From assembly GCA_003252455.1 (NCBI GenBank), contig QKED01000006.1, positions 1 to 64,000 of the forward strand: a stretch of DNA of 64,000 nt, written 5' to 3'. Position 1 is the stretch's first letter; every line of letters starts with the position of its first letter. The notes beneath the pieces are model-generated. The model worked only from the letters and a program-made list of their open reading frames with translations, was not told where the DNA came from and did no database searches. Source of the stretch: Gammaproteobacteria bacterium. Its GTDB lineage: Bacteria; Pseudomonadota; Gammaproteobacteria; Thiohalomonadales; Thiohalomonadaceae. Below, one piece after another: positions 49,914-59,278 of this stretch. The translations under genes were made by a program, and so were the position numbers.

Positions 49914-52900
49914 TTAGGGCTCTATAGCGAGTTCGTCAAAGTAGAAGCCCTGTGCCTCCAGCGAATTGTTGGCCCGAAAGGCCAGTCGTAGCTGTAGGCG
50001 TGTCACGCCGATGTAGGCGTCCAGGGGGAGGGCGGTCTGTTGGTACCCCGTATTGACGAAGGCCCAGGCGGGGTTGCCGAGAGCATCGGTGCCGTCATAG
50101 GGGGTTTGGACCGGGGTGACGCCGAGCCATGTGCCGCTGACGGGGTCGAGGACCTCCAGTCGCGTGCCATCGCCCGAACCCCAGCTGTTGGCCCAGATCT
50201 GGAGCGTCACCACCGGCGCGGTGGCACTCCTTAGGTCGATAGGGGGGAGATAGAGATACTCCCGCGCGTTGGCGAAGTAGTTCCCACTCAGTTGGGTCGC
50301 CCAGGCCTGGGTGCCGCTGTAGGCGATGGCGGGGCCGTTGGTCGGCGTGCCGTGGGCCCAGAGTGTGCCCGCAGGCCAGAGGCCGGCACCGACTGGGCCG
50401 AGGCTGCGCAGGCCGCCATCATCGGCCTCGAAGTCGAACAGGGTGGCGAGGGTGACCGCGGTGGTATCACTACGGTAGGCCGGGTTGAGGGGCGCGGGGT
50501 CGCTACTGTCCGGGTCGCCATCGCCATCGGTGTCGGCCACGAAGGGGTCGGTGCCGAGGGCCGTATACTCCTGGATCACACCGGTTGCCCCGTCAACATC
50601 CGCATCGTCGCCCTCGTCGTCGAGGCGCAGCAGGTCGATGTAGGCACCGGCAGCCTCCAGTGAACTGTTGGAGCGGAACATCAGGCGCGTCTGTACCCCG
50701 CTCTGCCCGGCGTACGCCTTCAGGGTGACGGCGCCTAGGGCGTAGTGGCCACGATAGCCCTGGAAGGCCCAGGCGCTGTTACCCGCCGCGTCGCTACCAT
50801 CGTACGTGGCGATACTCGCGGGTAATCCGAGCCAGTTACCGCTGAGCGTGTCGTACACCTCGAACCGTGTGCCATCACCACCGCCCCAGGCATTGGCCCA
50901 GATCCGTAGACTGAGGGTCGGGTCGCCCAGATTGCTCAGGTCGAGTGGCGGCAGATAGAGCGCCTCGATGGCACTGGCGAAGTAGTTGCCGCCGAGATTG
51001 GTGGCCCACACCCGTTCACCCTGATAGGCGGCCACGGCACTCGGGACCCCGTACTGCCAGAGGGCCCCGAGGCTCCAGATGCCGTCCCAACTGCGACCGA
51101 GGCTGCGTAGGCCGCCGTCGTCGTTCTCGAAGTCGAGTTGGCTGCCGGCGACGAGCGCCGTGGCGGTGGGGTAGACCGCCGGGTTGAGCGGGGCATTGTC
51201 GCTACCGTCGGGGCTGCCGTCCGCATCCGTGTCGTTGTTGAAGGGGTCGCTACCCAGGGTGAGGTATTCAGTGATGACGCCGCTGCTGCCGTCACCGTCC
51301 GGGTCGTTGTTCTCCTCGTCGATGTGTAGCTCGTCCAGGTAGACCCCAGCCCCCTCCAGGGAGCTGTTGCTGTAGTAGGTGAGGCGTAACTGCAGGTCGG
51401 ATTGGCCCGTGAGGCCGACCAGCGAGAGGGCCCCGAGCACGTAGTTGGTCTGATACCCCTGGAAGGCCCAACCGCTGTTGCCGACCCCATCGGTGCCGTC
51501 GTAGGCGGCGATCTCCGCATCGAGTCCGATCCATGCCTGCTGGGCATCGTCGTAATACTCGAAACGGGCCGCGTCGCCACCACCCCAGGCATTGGCCCAG
51601 AGGCGCACAGAGAGGGTCGGGGCCAGACTGGTGCCGAGGTCGAGCAGTGGCAGATAGAGCGCCTCGCGGGCGTCACTGAAGTAGTTACCGGTAAGGTTAG
51701 TGGCCCAGACCTGAGTGCCGTCATAGGCCGATACTGGGCCACTGGTAGGGGTACCGTGCTGCCACAGGGTGGGGGCGGCCCAGATACCGCCCCAAGCACG
51801 CCCCAGGCTGCGCAGCCCCCCGTCATCGGCCTCGAAGTCGAGCCGACTGCCGGATGTGAGATGGGCGGCACCGGGATAGGCCGCCGGGTTGAGCGGCCAG
51901 GGGTCGACCCGATCCTGGCTGCCGTCGCCGTCGCTGTCGGCGACGAAGGGGTCGGTGGCGAGGGTGTCGAATTCGGTGATGACACCGGGTTGGCCATCGC
52001 CATCGGGGTCGCCCCCCTCGTCGTCGAGGCGCAGTTCGTCGAGGTAGAACCCCGCCCCCTCCAGGCTGCTGTTGCTGGTGAAGTTGAGGCGTACCTGGAG
52101 TGCGCCCGCGCCGACGTAATCGGCCAGGGAGAGGGCCGCCAATACATAACCACCGTGGTAGCCCTGGAAGGCCCATCCGGCTTGGCCCAAGGCGTTACTG
52201 CCATCATAGGCGGCGATGGTCGCGGGGAGCGCCAGCCAGGTCGATGTGTCGGTGTCGAACACCTCCACCGAGGTGGCATCGCCACCCCCCCAGGCGTTGG
52301 CCCAGAGGCGCAGGGAGAGGGTCGGGTTGCTTGCCGTGGTCAGATCGAGGGGCGGCAGGTAGAGCGCCTCGCGTGCGTTGGCGAAGTAGTTACCGGTAAG
52401 GTTCGTGGCCCAGACCTGGCTCCCCGAGAAGGCCTTCGCCGGGCCACTGGTCGGGGTACCGTGGGCCCATAGGCTGGGGCGGGCCCAAATCCCACCCCAG
52501 TCGCGTCCGAGGCTGCGTAGCCCGCCATCGCCAGTCTCGAAGTCGAACACCCCGTGCGTTACGCTGTGCGCGGCGGCACCTGGGTAGTGTGCGGGGTTGA
52601 GAGGTAGGGGATCGTTGCCGTCCAGACTGCCGTCGCCATCGCTATCCGCCAAGATCGGCGACGTACCGGCTTGGTGGAACTCACTGAGTACACCGGGCAG
52701 CCCGTCGCTGTCGATGTCTTGCGTCTCGTCGTTGAGGCGCAGATCATCGAAGTAGAAACCGGCGGCGTTGAGACTGCTGTTGCTACGAAACACCAGGCGC
52801 ACTAATACCGCTCGGCCTGCGAACGGGGCGAGGGAGGCGGCGGCGTAAACGTAGCTGCCGTGGTAGCTCTGTGCGGCCCAGGCGGCACTGCCCACCGCGT

Positions 52901-55900
52901 CGCTACCATCGTAGGGGGCGATCTCGGCAGGTAGGCTCTGCCACTGGCCAGTGGTGCTATCGAAGGCCTCCAGGTGGGTGGCGTCGCCGCCGCCCCAGGC
53001 CGTGGCCCAGAGGTTGAGGCTCAGGGTCGGGGCCGCGGCGGTAGTGAGGTCGAGTGGCGGTAGGTAGAGGTATTCGGTCTGGCTCGCCCCGTAGTCGCCA
53101 CTCAGATTGGTCGCCCAGACCTGGGTGCCGCTGTGTGCTGCGCCCGGGCCACTGCTGGGGACACCGTGTTGCCACAGCGTGCCTGGGCTCCAGAGTCCGC
53201 CGTCGTCGGCCTCGAAGTCGAGCAGCAGGCCGGGTGTCACACTGGCGCCGAGGGGGGAGCTGCTGGGGTCGAGCGGATCGCTGCCGTAGGTGACCTCCAG
53301 GCCGTCATCGAGCAGGTCACCGTCGGTGTCGAGCTGTACTGGATTGGTGAGGTAGCGCGTCAGCTCATCGGCATCACTCAGGCCATCTCCGTCGCTCTCC
53401 TCCGTGCCACTGCCCCAGTTGAGGGTGAATCCGTCCGCTACCAGGGTCAGGGGCAGGCCGTAGCCGGGCATGGCCCCGACCATGGTCACCTCGCTGGCGC
53501 CTATACCCTGTAGGTAGAGGCCGCCGTCGCGCGGCAGGGTCTCGAAGCGCAGGTTGGCGAGGGTGGCTGTGACGCCTTCGAGGTGCAGCGTGAGCTGGGT
53601 GCTACTCGGGTCTTGGCGGGTAAAGGTGATGTTGTCGAGCTGGGTGATACCGTGGGTTTCGAGCGACACGCTGGCGAAGGTCGCGCTGCTGAGCACAACC
53701 CCCTGGCTGATGAGGTGGCGCGGCGTCGCGCTATCGAGTGTGAGACTCTGTAGTGGGCTTTGCAGCGTGCCGTTCAAGGTCAGATCGCTGGCGAGGGTGA
53801 GGAGACCATCGTTCTCCACGCCTAGCGTGCCGAGGGTGCTGGGGCTGGCGAGCGCCAGGTCGAGGGTCTGGGCCGTACGCCCGATGAGTCGGGTGGTGTG
53901 CGCCGCACGGCCGCTGATGTCCGCTGCACCGAGGGCGGTGAGGTCGCCAGTGAGCCGCAGCTCACCCGCATTCAAGGTGTGGCTACCCCCGAGGAGGGTC
54001 AGACTCCCTTCGACCAAGAGCAGGGTCTCGGCCTCAAGCATCTGTAGGCCGCAAGCGCCGCTGGGGTCACCGAGTTGCAGGTTCCCCGCGACGGTGAGGC
54101 TGCTGCCGCCGCGCACGCGTAGCTCACCTCCGAGGCAGCTGAGGTCGCCTGTAACCCCCCCTTGTGCCGTGGCACCGCTGTCGAAGATGAGCGCAGGGAG
54201 CTGGCCACTCAGACTGACATCCCCATCGAGGTGTACACCCGGTGTGGTGTCGCCCAGGGTGAGGCTGCCATCGACCATCAGGCTACCCGTGATAGTGAGG
54301 TCGGCGTTGAGTTGCAGGGTGGCGTCGGCGGCGACGAACAGCCCCTGTAGCGTAGCGGCCTGACCGAGGGTCGGGGGATAGGGTGTGCCTGGCGGGATGG
54401 TAACGGTCTCGTGCGTGCCGGGCACGCTGCCACCACTCCAGTTGAGCGCACTCGCCCAGTCGCTGGATTGCGTACCGAGCCAGGTGGCGGGTGGCGCTTC
54501 TACGACCTGCAGATTGAGGGTGAAGGTGACGCCGCTTTGCGCGTCGCTACGATCGGCCACTGTCACCGTGAAGCTGTCGCTGCCGAGCACGCCACTCGGT
54601 GCCGTGTAGGTGAGTTGCTTGCCGTCTTGGGCGAGGTCGGCGCCAAGGGGGGTGGTGGTCGGTACACCGATGAGGTAGAGGGTGTCGCCCTGGTCCGGGT
54701 CGCTCACCCACGCGGTGAGGTCTGGTAAGACCAGAGGGCGGCCGGCGTAGGCGCTCAGGTCGAGGTCGGCGCTGGCGCCAGTCGCAAGCTGTGGGGCATC
54801 GTTTACGCCGGTCAGGGTGATGGTGACGGTGGCACTGTCGCTGATGGCATTGACCGGGTCATAGACCGTGTAGGTAAAGCGATCGGTCGCTGTCTGCCCC
54901 TCGCCGAGGTAGTCGAAGGCACCGTTAGGCAGGTAGTCGAAGCGCAGATAGGCGGGGCCATCGCTCAGGTCACGCAGCAGGCCGAGGGTCGCTTGGGTGT
55001 CCACGGCGCTCAGCTCCAAACTCCCGCTCGGGCTCTCGTCGTTGGCGAGGAAGTCGAGGCGGGTGAGGGGGGTGAGGGCGTCGGTGGTGTAGCTGTCGTT
55101 AGCGGCGATGCCGGCGACCACCTGGATGGTGACCGAACCCGTGGTCGTGGCACTGCCATCAGTGACGATGTAGTAGAAACCGTCGGTCCCCTCGAAGCCG
55201 TGCGGTGGCTGATAGGTAAAGCCGTCATCGCCTACGCGCGTCACCACGCCCCCCTGGGCCGAGCGGCTCTGCATGGCGCTGATGCTGAGGGCGTCGCCAT
55301 CGGCGTCACTGTCGTTGTTCAGCAACCCGCTGGCGTTCAGCAGGCTGTCGCTACGTGTGGTGAAACTCTCGGAGATGACCACCGGGGCATCGTTGCGTGC
55401 GGCCAGGGTGAGGGTCACTTGGGCGCTGGGGTAACCCTCACGCGCGACACCGTCGGTGACGCTGTAACTGAAACTGTCTTCGCCCTGGTACTCCGCTGGG
55501 GGGGTGTAGTCCACCGTGCCGTCGCTATTGAGGCTGAGTTGGCCGCCAGCAGTGGTCGTGGTGGGGAGGTACTGGAAGCTGAGTGGCAGGCCGATAGGCG
55601 AGTAGTCGTTGGCGAGGAGGGCCATGGCCAGGATGGGGGTGTCTTCGCTGCCGCTGTAGCGGTCGTCGCGGGTGATCGGCGCGGGGACCTCGGCGACACC
55701 GACACTCACCTCGGCGACGGCCTCGGCACCCCAGCGATCGCGTGCGGAGAAGCTGAATGCGTCACTCCCGAGGTAGCCCTGGGCGCCTTGGTAGTAGAGG
55801 CTCTGGCCATCGAACCAGGCGGTACCGTGGCTCGGGGCCTGGGTGAGGGCGTAACTCAGGGTGGCGGTGTCGCCCAGATCGGGGTCGCTGGCGGCGTTGA

Positions 55901-56732
55901 AGGATAGGTGCGTGGGTTGCTCGCGATAGGCGCTCAGGGTCAGGCCTGTGTCGAGCTGTGGTGGGCGGTTCCTGTGCACGAAGAGTGGAAAGCCTGCGTT
56001 ACTCGGCTCCGCCCCCTCGGCGGCGTCGCCGATGCCGTCACCGTCACTGTCGCTATCCGCGCTATTGGGGATGCCGTCGAGGTCGATGTCGGCGAGTTGG
56101 GTGCCGTCTCCGGCGGGATAGAAGAGCTGCTCGTAGTCGTTGCACAGACCATCGCCGTCGTCGTCACCGCTGCACTGAGTGTCGCTGGCGAGCAACGGGA
56201 TCCGTGGGTCTATGTCTACCTGTAGGTCGAGGGCGAGGCGCGGCGAGTTGGCACCGAGTTCATCGCGGCTGAGGCTGGCGCGCTGGCGAAACAGGCGGTA
56301 CCCCTCTCGGGTGTAGGCGCTTACGGTGAAGGTGACGGTGACGCTGTTGGGGACGGTGAGGTGCGTGGTTTCACCTTCGAGCAGGAGCTGACTCTGCCCT
56401 TCGAAGCGCATGCGGGTGAAACGCCCCTCGTTATAGTCTTGGTTGATCTGCTCGGTGCCAAAGCCGCCCGCCTCGACCAGCAACGCCAGATAGGCGAGGT
56501 TGGGGTGGTTGGCGAAGGCCTCGGCCTGGGCCTCGCGGATCAGCGCGGCGAGGAGTCGCTGACGCTCCGAAGGCGGTGCGGCGCGTGTGACGAGGCCTTG
56601 CGTGCCCGGGCTGGCGACATTCAGGGTCACTGTGGTGCGGTCGTTTGGGGCGTTCAGGCCGCAGGCGCCGAGGCCCAGGGCGAGCAAGAGGGCGCCGAGG
56701 TGGCGCAGAGGGGCGGTGTGTCGCAGCGGCAT
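49914..56732 (-). CDS. Giant repeat lipoprotein (cadherin-like, beta-helix-like, MAM-like and TSP3 repeats)
   Basis: The 2272-residue protein has a lipobox (LLLALGLGACG, Cys24; no Asp at +2, so outer membrane expected). Then: calcium-binding TSP3-type segments (DDDGDGLCNDYEQ, DSDSDGDGIGDAAEG), about four cadherin/VCBS-like domains (about residues 230-740; for example DGTVDYTPPAEYQGEDSFSYSVTDG), a repetitive beta-rich region (about 750-1130; ATLQLNADLTITGSLMVDGSLTLG), and five MAM-like units with TSP3 linkers (about 1165-2272). It is likely a calcium-stabilised surface adhesin or matrix protein. It follows the FecR gene by 16 bases with GAGG upstream. Confidence 0.85.
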   Translation of the reverse strand: MPLRHTAPLRHLGALLLALGLGACGLNAPNDRTTVTLNVASPGTQGLVTRAAPPSERQRLLAALIREAQAEAFANHPNLAYLALLVEAGGFGTEQINQDYNEGRFTRMRFEGQSQLLLEGETTHLTVPNSVTVTFTVSAYTREGYRLFRQRASLSRDELGANSPRLALDLQVDIDPRIPLLASDTQCSGDDDGDGLCNDYEQLFYPAGDGTQLADIDLDGIPNSADSDSDGDGIGDAAEGAEPSNAGFPLFVHRNRPPQLDTGLTLSAYREQPTHLSFNAASDPDLGDTATLSYALTQAPSHGTAWFDGQSLYYQGAQGYLGSDAFSFSARDRWGAEAVAEVSVGVAEVPAPITRDDRYSGSEDTPILAMALLANDYSPIGLPLSFQYLPTTTTAGGQLSLNSDGTVDYTPPAEYQGEDSFSYSVTDGVAREGYPSAQVTLTLAARNDAPVVISESFTTRSDSLLNASGLLNNDSDADGDALSISAMQSRSAQGGVVTRVGDDGFTYQPPHGFEGTDGFYYIVTDGSATTTGSVTIQVVAGIAANDSYTTDALTPLTRLDFLANDESPSGSLELSAVDTQATLGLLRDLSDGPAYLRFDYLPNGAFDYLGEGQTATDRFTYTVYDPVNAISDSATVTITLTGVNDAPQLATGASADLDLSAYAGRPLVLPDLTAWVSDPDQGDTLYLIGVPTTTPLGADLAQDGKQLTYTAPSGVLGSDSFTVTVADRSDAQSGVTFTLNLQVVEAPPATWLGTQSSDWASALNWSGGSVPGTHETVTIPPGTPYPPTLGQAATLQGLFVAADATLQLNADLTITGSLMVDGSLTLGDTTPGVHLDGDVSLSGQLPALIFDSGATAQGGVTGDLSCLGGELRVRGGSSLTVAGNLQLGDPSGACGLQMLEAETLLLVEGSLTLLGGSHTLNAGELRLTGDLTALGAADISGRAAHTTRLIGRTAQTLDLALASPSTLGTLGVENDGLLTLASDLTLNGTLQSPLQSLTLDSATPRHLISQGVVLSSATFASVSLETHGITQLDNITFTRQDPSSTQLTLHLEGVTATLANLRFETLPRDGGLYLQGIGASEVTMVGAMPGYGLPLTLVADGFTLNWGSGTEESDGDGLSDADELTRYLTNPVQLDTDGDLLDDGLEVTYGSDPLDPSSSPLGASVTPGLLLDFEADDGGLWSPGTLWQHGVPSSGPGAAHSGTQVWATNLSGDYGASQTEYLYLPPLDLTTAAAPTLSLNLWATAWGGGDATHLEAFDSTTGQWQSLPAEIAPYDGSDAVGSAAWAAQSYHGSYVYAAASLAPFAGRAVLVRLVFRSNSSLNAAGFYFDDLRLNDETQDIDSDGLPGVLSEFHQAGTSPILADSDGDGSLDGNDPLPLNPAHYPGAAAHSVTHGVFDFETGDGGLRSLGRDWGGIWARPSLWAHGTPTSGPAKAFSGSQVWATNLTGNYFANAREALYLPPLDLTTASNPTLSLRLWANAWGGGDATSVEVFDTDTSTWLALPATIAAYDGSNALGQAGWAFQGYHGGYVLAALSLADYVGAGALQVRLNFTSNSSLEGAGFYLDELRLDDEGGDPDGDGQPGVITEFDTLATDPFVADSDGDGSQDRVDPWPLNPAAYPGAAHLTSGSRLDFEADDGGLRSLGRAWGGIWAAPTLWQHGTPTSGPVSAYDGTQVWATNLTGNYFSDAREALYLPLLDLGTSLAPTLSVRLWANAWGGGDAARFEYYDDAQQAWIGLDAEIAAYDGTDGVGNSGWAFQGYQTNYVLGALSLVGLTGQSDLQLRLTYYSNSSLEGAGVYLDELHIDEENNDPDGDGSSGVITEYLTLGSDPFNNDTDADGSPDGSDNAPLNPAVYPTATALVAGSQLDFENDDGGLRSLGRSWDGIWSLGALWQYGVPSAVAAYQGERVWATNLGGNYFASAIEALYLPPLDLSNLGDPTLSLRIWANAWGGGDGTRFEVYDTLSGNWLGLPASIATYDGSDAAGNSAWAFQGYRGHYALGAVTLKAYAGQSGVQTRLMFRSNSSLEAAGAYIDLLRLDDEGDDADVDGATGVIQEYTALGTDPFVADTDGDGDPDSSDPAPLNPAYRSDTTAVTLATLFDFEADDGGLRSLGPVGAGLWPAGTLWAHGTPTNGPAIAYSGTQAWATQLSGNYFANAREYLYLPPIDLRSATAPVVTLQIWANSWGSGDGTRLEVLDPVSGTWLGVTPVQTPYDGTDALGNPAWAFVNTGYQQTALPLDAYIGVTRLQLRLAFRANNSLEAQGFYFDELAIEP
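49917..53240 (-). repeat. Five tandem ~700-bp repeats coding MAM-like plus TSP3 units
   Basis: Units begin near 53235, 52560, 51845, 51140 and 50440. Each encodes FDFEADDGGL...LW.HG.P..GP..A..G..VWATNLSGNYF..A.E.LYLPPLDL....PTLSLRLWANAWGGGD....E.YD....W..L....YDG......WAFQGY....LGALSL....LQ.RL.F.SNSSLE.AG.Y.DEL.LD.E, then a D-rich TDPF.ADSDGDG..D..DP.PLNP linker. Stretches such as GAAGTAGTTACCGGTAAGGT (near 51680 and 52383) are identical, so copies exchange or duplicated recently. Confidence 0.85.
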
Positions 56733-56748
56733 AGTCTCGACCTCGGGT

Positions 56749-57636
56749 TCAGGGGGTCGGCAGGTGGATGTCGATAGGGAGTTCGACGCTCCCCTCGGGG
56801 GCCTGGGGCAGTTCGGGCATGGGCAGGCCGCTACTCGGCTGGAGGGTCAGCGTGGTCGGCATGCTCGGGGTGACCAGCGGCACTGGTGGCGGTAGCAGTT
56901 GTGCTGGTGACGGCGGCGGCGGGGTCTCGCCGCCCGCACGGTCGAATGGGCCCCCGGGCGTGGTCGGGACGGGGAGGGCACCGCTGCCGGGTACCGATTG
57001 TGGTGTGGGGCGCTCGATGCCGAGGGCGGCGAGCTGGGCGGCCAGGTCTGTGCCCGGGTCGATGGGGCGCGCTGGTTGTGGCGCGGCGCCAGGACGTACG
57101 AGGCTGAAGAAGTTGGGGCGTAACGCCACGGGCGGGTGGCCCTGACCATCGCCAAAGGTCACCAGCCCCTCGAAGGTACGCGCTGCCGAGGTGGCGGGCT
57201 GTGTACCGTGGGCGGGTATGTGCAGCACCTCGTGGTCTGTACCGCGTACCTCGGTGAGCGCCACGCTGGTTCGGATGCGATAGCCCTCGCTGCCCTGCAG
57301 GCGTCGCCCGACCACGGAGCGCAGACGGCCTGTGTCGAGGCTGATCTCGGTATCTGCACCGTCGACCCCTTTGAGGTGCTCGACGCGCATGCGCGAGTCG
57401 GGGCCGAGCTTGGCCAGCGAGTCGTCACGCAGCAGTAGCTTGAGATGGCTGCCGGGGCCGGTGAGGAGGCTCTCACCCATGGCCACTGGCATGCGTGCCT
57501 GCAGTGCGACGCGGCTGCCGTCGCTGCGTTCCAGTTCGGCGCTACCGACCAGGGCGGCGATGCGCCCTACCGTCTCCACGGCGTGGGCCAAACCCGGCAG
57601 TAGAAGCGCGAGGAGGAGGAGTGGACGTAGGCTCAT
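56749..57636 (-). CDS. FecR-domain exported protein
   Basis: The 295-residue protein has a signal peptide (MSLRPLLLLALLLPGLAHA) and a FecR domain: GRIAALVGSAELERSDGSRVALQARMPVAMGESLLTGPGSHLKLLLRDDSLAKLGPDSRMRVEHL, then TGRLRSVVGRRLQGSEGYRIRTSVALTEVRGTDHEV. The C-terminal third is Pro-rich and probably unstructured. FecR domains act in periplasmic or surface signalling and assembly. The ATG overlaps the TPR-barrel gene stop (ATGA) and a GAGGTGG site precedes it. Confidence 0.87.
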   Translation of the reverse strand: MSLRPLLLLALLLPGLAHAVETVGRIAALVGSAELERSDGSRVALQARMPVAMGESLLTGPGSHLKLLLRDDSLAKLGPDSRMRVEHLKGVDGADTEISLDTGRLRSVVGRRLQGSEGYRIRTSVALTEVRGTDHEVLHIPAHGTQPATSAARTFEGLVTFGDGQGHPPVALRPNFFSLVRPGAAPQPARPIDPGTDLAAQLAALGIERPTPQSVPGSGALPVPTTPGGPFDRAGGETPPPPSPAQLLPPPVPLVTPSMPTTLTLQPSSGLPMPELPQAPEGSVELPIDIHLPTP

Positions 57637-59177
57637 GGCTGCCACCTCAGGGAGAGTTTGACTAGGTCGCGGTCGTATTCGTAGGCGGCCAGATTGGAGG
57701 GGTGGGCCACGTGGCTCAGGTCGGCCTGCAGGGTCAGGTCGTGGCGCAGTGCCCGACGCAGGCGCAGACTGGTGATGATCTGTTCGTCCTGGCGCCCCTG
57801 CACACCGTCGGCGTAATCCCTGAACTGGTAGTCGAGGGCCAGCCCCACCTCGGCGAGGCGAAACTGCTGCTGCAGTTGCGCCGCGAGGCCGTGTCCCTGA
57901 TTGCTGTATTCGGCGTCGTCGGCCTGTTCACGGACGAGGCGTGTGCCGAGGGTCCAGTGGCCTCGATGGCTGAGCTGGCCGAGTAGGCTGTATTCGAGGG
58001 CGATGCGCCGTTGGTCGAGCGGCGCATAGGCGTCGTCCGCATACCGGCTGCCACCCAGGTCGAGGCGTAGGAGTGAGCGGGTGGTGGTGTTGTGAGCGGC
58101 GAAGAGAAAGGGGGTGAGTGACTGCTCCTGTGAGAAGGCCGACCCACCGAGCGAGGTGTGGGTCAGATGTAGGCCGAGCCCCCAACCACCACTGAGCCTA
58201 CCGACGCGCAGCGGCTGCATCAGCTCCGCGCCGAGGGTGTGGCGCACCAGATCGTAGTCGTTGAGCGTCTGTTGGGCACTGGCATAGAGGCGGTAGTCGA
58301 GGGTGAGACGTCGCTCGGGGGTGTCGAGCGCGGTGTGGACGATCTCGCCCTCCAACACCACACGCCTGTCGGCCTGGTCGCTGATGCCGTTGGGCAATGG
58401 GGCATCGTTGGCCAGCAGGGCCACGTTGCTGTCTTGGGCCAGCCCCAGGCTCAAGGCATAGTGGGGCGCGCGCGGACGCTCACCGCCGCCGAGGCGCACC
58501 TGCAGGTCGCGCATCGCCCCCTGGTAGACGCTCTCGGGGTAGTCGCGCAGTCCCTGTTCGAGCAGGGCGAGTGCCGCGTCCCGCTCGCCCAGCTCGGCGT
58601 ACAGCTCCGCCCCCTGATAGAGGGCGGGGGGGGCGTACTCGTCACTCTGGCTACGCGCGTCGGCCAGTGCGGCCAAGGCGGCTCGGCGTTGCCCGGCGTG
58701 GCGCAGTGCGAGGGCCAATTGGTAGTGGTTGGCCGCGTCGGCGGGGTCGCGCTGTACCGCGCTGCGCAGCTGTGTGATCGCCGCCTCGGTGTGCCCCTGT
58801 TTTAGCAACACCAACCCCAGTTCACGTGGTTGGGCGGGATTGTCACTCCCGGCGCCCTCCAGGGCCCGTTGCGCCTCGGGGTAACGACCCAGACGTGAGA
58901 GGGTGACACCGCGGTAAAAGCGGCTTACCCGATCCTCGCCGTCGTCGGCCAGGGCGGCGTCGAGCAGGTCGAGTGCCTCGGCGTACTCACCCACCTCCAG
59001 GGCCATCAATGCCGCGCTGCGACGCACCTCGGAGAGGGGCGAGGCGAGGAGGGTCATGGGTGCCAAGAGCAGCAGAAGTGTGTAGCGGCGGAGTGAGGAG
59101 CCGGTTGACCCTGTCGGTCTGCACCGTGGACGTGGCACGGTTGTGGTGGGCTCGGTGTGCGTAGGGGCTGAAGACAT
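57633..59177 (-). CDS. TPR plus outer-membrane beta-barrel protein (Slam-like architecture)
   Basis: After a signal segment (YTLLLLLAPMTLLASP) come TPR repeats (about residues 45-235: GEYAEALDLLDAAL, RVSRFYRGVTLSRLGRYPEAQRAL, ANHYQLALALRHAGQRRAALAAL, GERDAALALLEQGL) and then a ~290-residue beta-barrel with alternating strands (YALSLGLAQDSNVALLAND, LTLDYRLYASAQQTL, SLLRLDLGGSRYADDAY, IALEYSLLGQLSHRGHWTLGTRLV) ending in a terminal aromatic strand (DLVKLSLRWQP). This is the layout of Slam (DUF560) exporters of surface lipoproteins. The start is uncertain; ATG 59177 is the most likely. Between the two giant genes. Confidence 0.72.
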   Translation of the reverse strand: MSSAPTHTEPTTTVPRPRCRPTGSTGSSLRRYTLLLLLAPMTLLASPLSEVRRSAALMALEVGEYAEALDLLDAALADDGEDRVSRFYRGVTLSRLGRYPEAQRALEGAGSDNPAQPRELGLVLLKQGHTEAAITQLRSAVQRDPADAANHYQLALALRHAGQRRAALAALADARSQSDEYAPPALYQGAELYAELGERDAALALLEQGLRDYPESVYQGAMRDLQVRLGGGERPRAPHYALSLGLAQDSNVALLANDAPLPNGISDQADRRVVLEGEIVHTALDTPERRLTLDYRLYASAQQTLNDYDLVRHTLGAELMQPLRVGRLSGGWGLGLHLTHTSLGGSAFSQEQSLTPFLFAAHNTTTRSLLRLDLGGSRYADDAYAPLDQRRIALEYSLLGQLSHRGHWTLGTRLVREQADDAEYSNQGHGLAAQLQQQFRLAEVGLALDYQFRDYADGVQGRQDEQIITSLRLRRALRHDLTLQADLSHVAHPSNLAAYEYDRDLVKLSLRWQP

Positions 59178-59209
59178 AGGCGATCCCGTAGGCGGTGGGG
59201 CGGTCGCCA

Positions 59210-59255
59210 ACCCGCCCTGATTTGGGCGGGTGTCGACCTCTCAACCCCTACTATA
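59210..59255 (-). promoter_or_regulatory. Hairpin and weak promoter between giant gene and TPR-barrel gene
   Basis: An 8-bp stem ACCCGCCC-TGATTT-GGGCGGGT (59210-59231) lies in the gap after the upstream giant gene; no T-run follows, so it is not a classic terminator. TATAGT on the minus strand (59250-59255) is a weak -10 candidate. The hairpin may lower read-through so that the exporter genes are set separately from the giant. Confidence 0.4.
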
Positions 59256-59278
59256 GCCGAATCGCCACTTACGAAACG

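Noticed and set aside
51402-52472. 356-codon rightward open frame within the giant lipoprotein gene
   Set aside because: It mirrors the repeat structure of the sense gene and has no start signal; shadow of repeated GC-rich codons.
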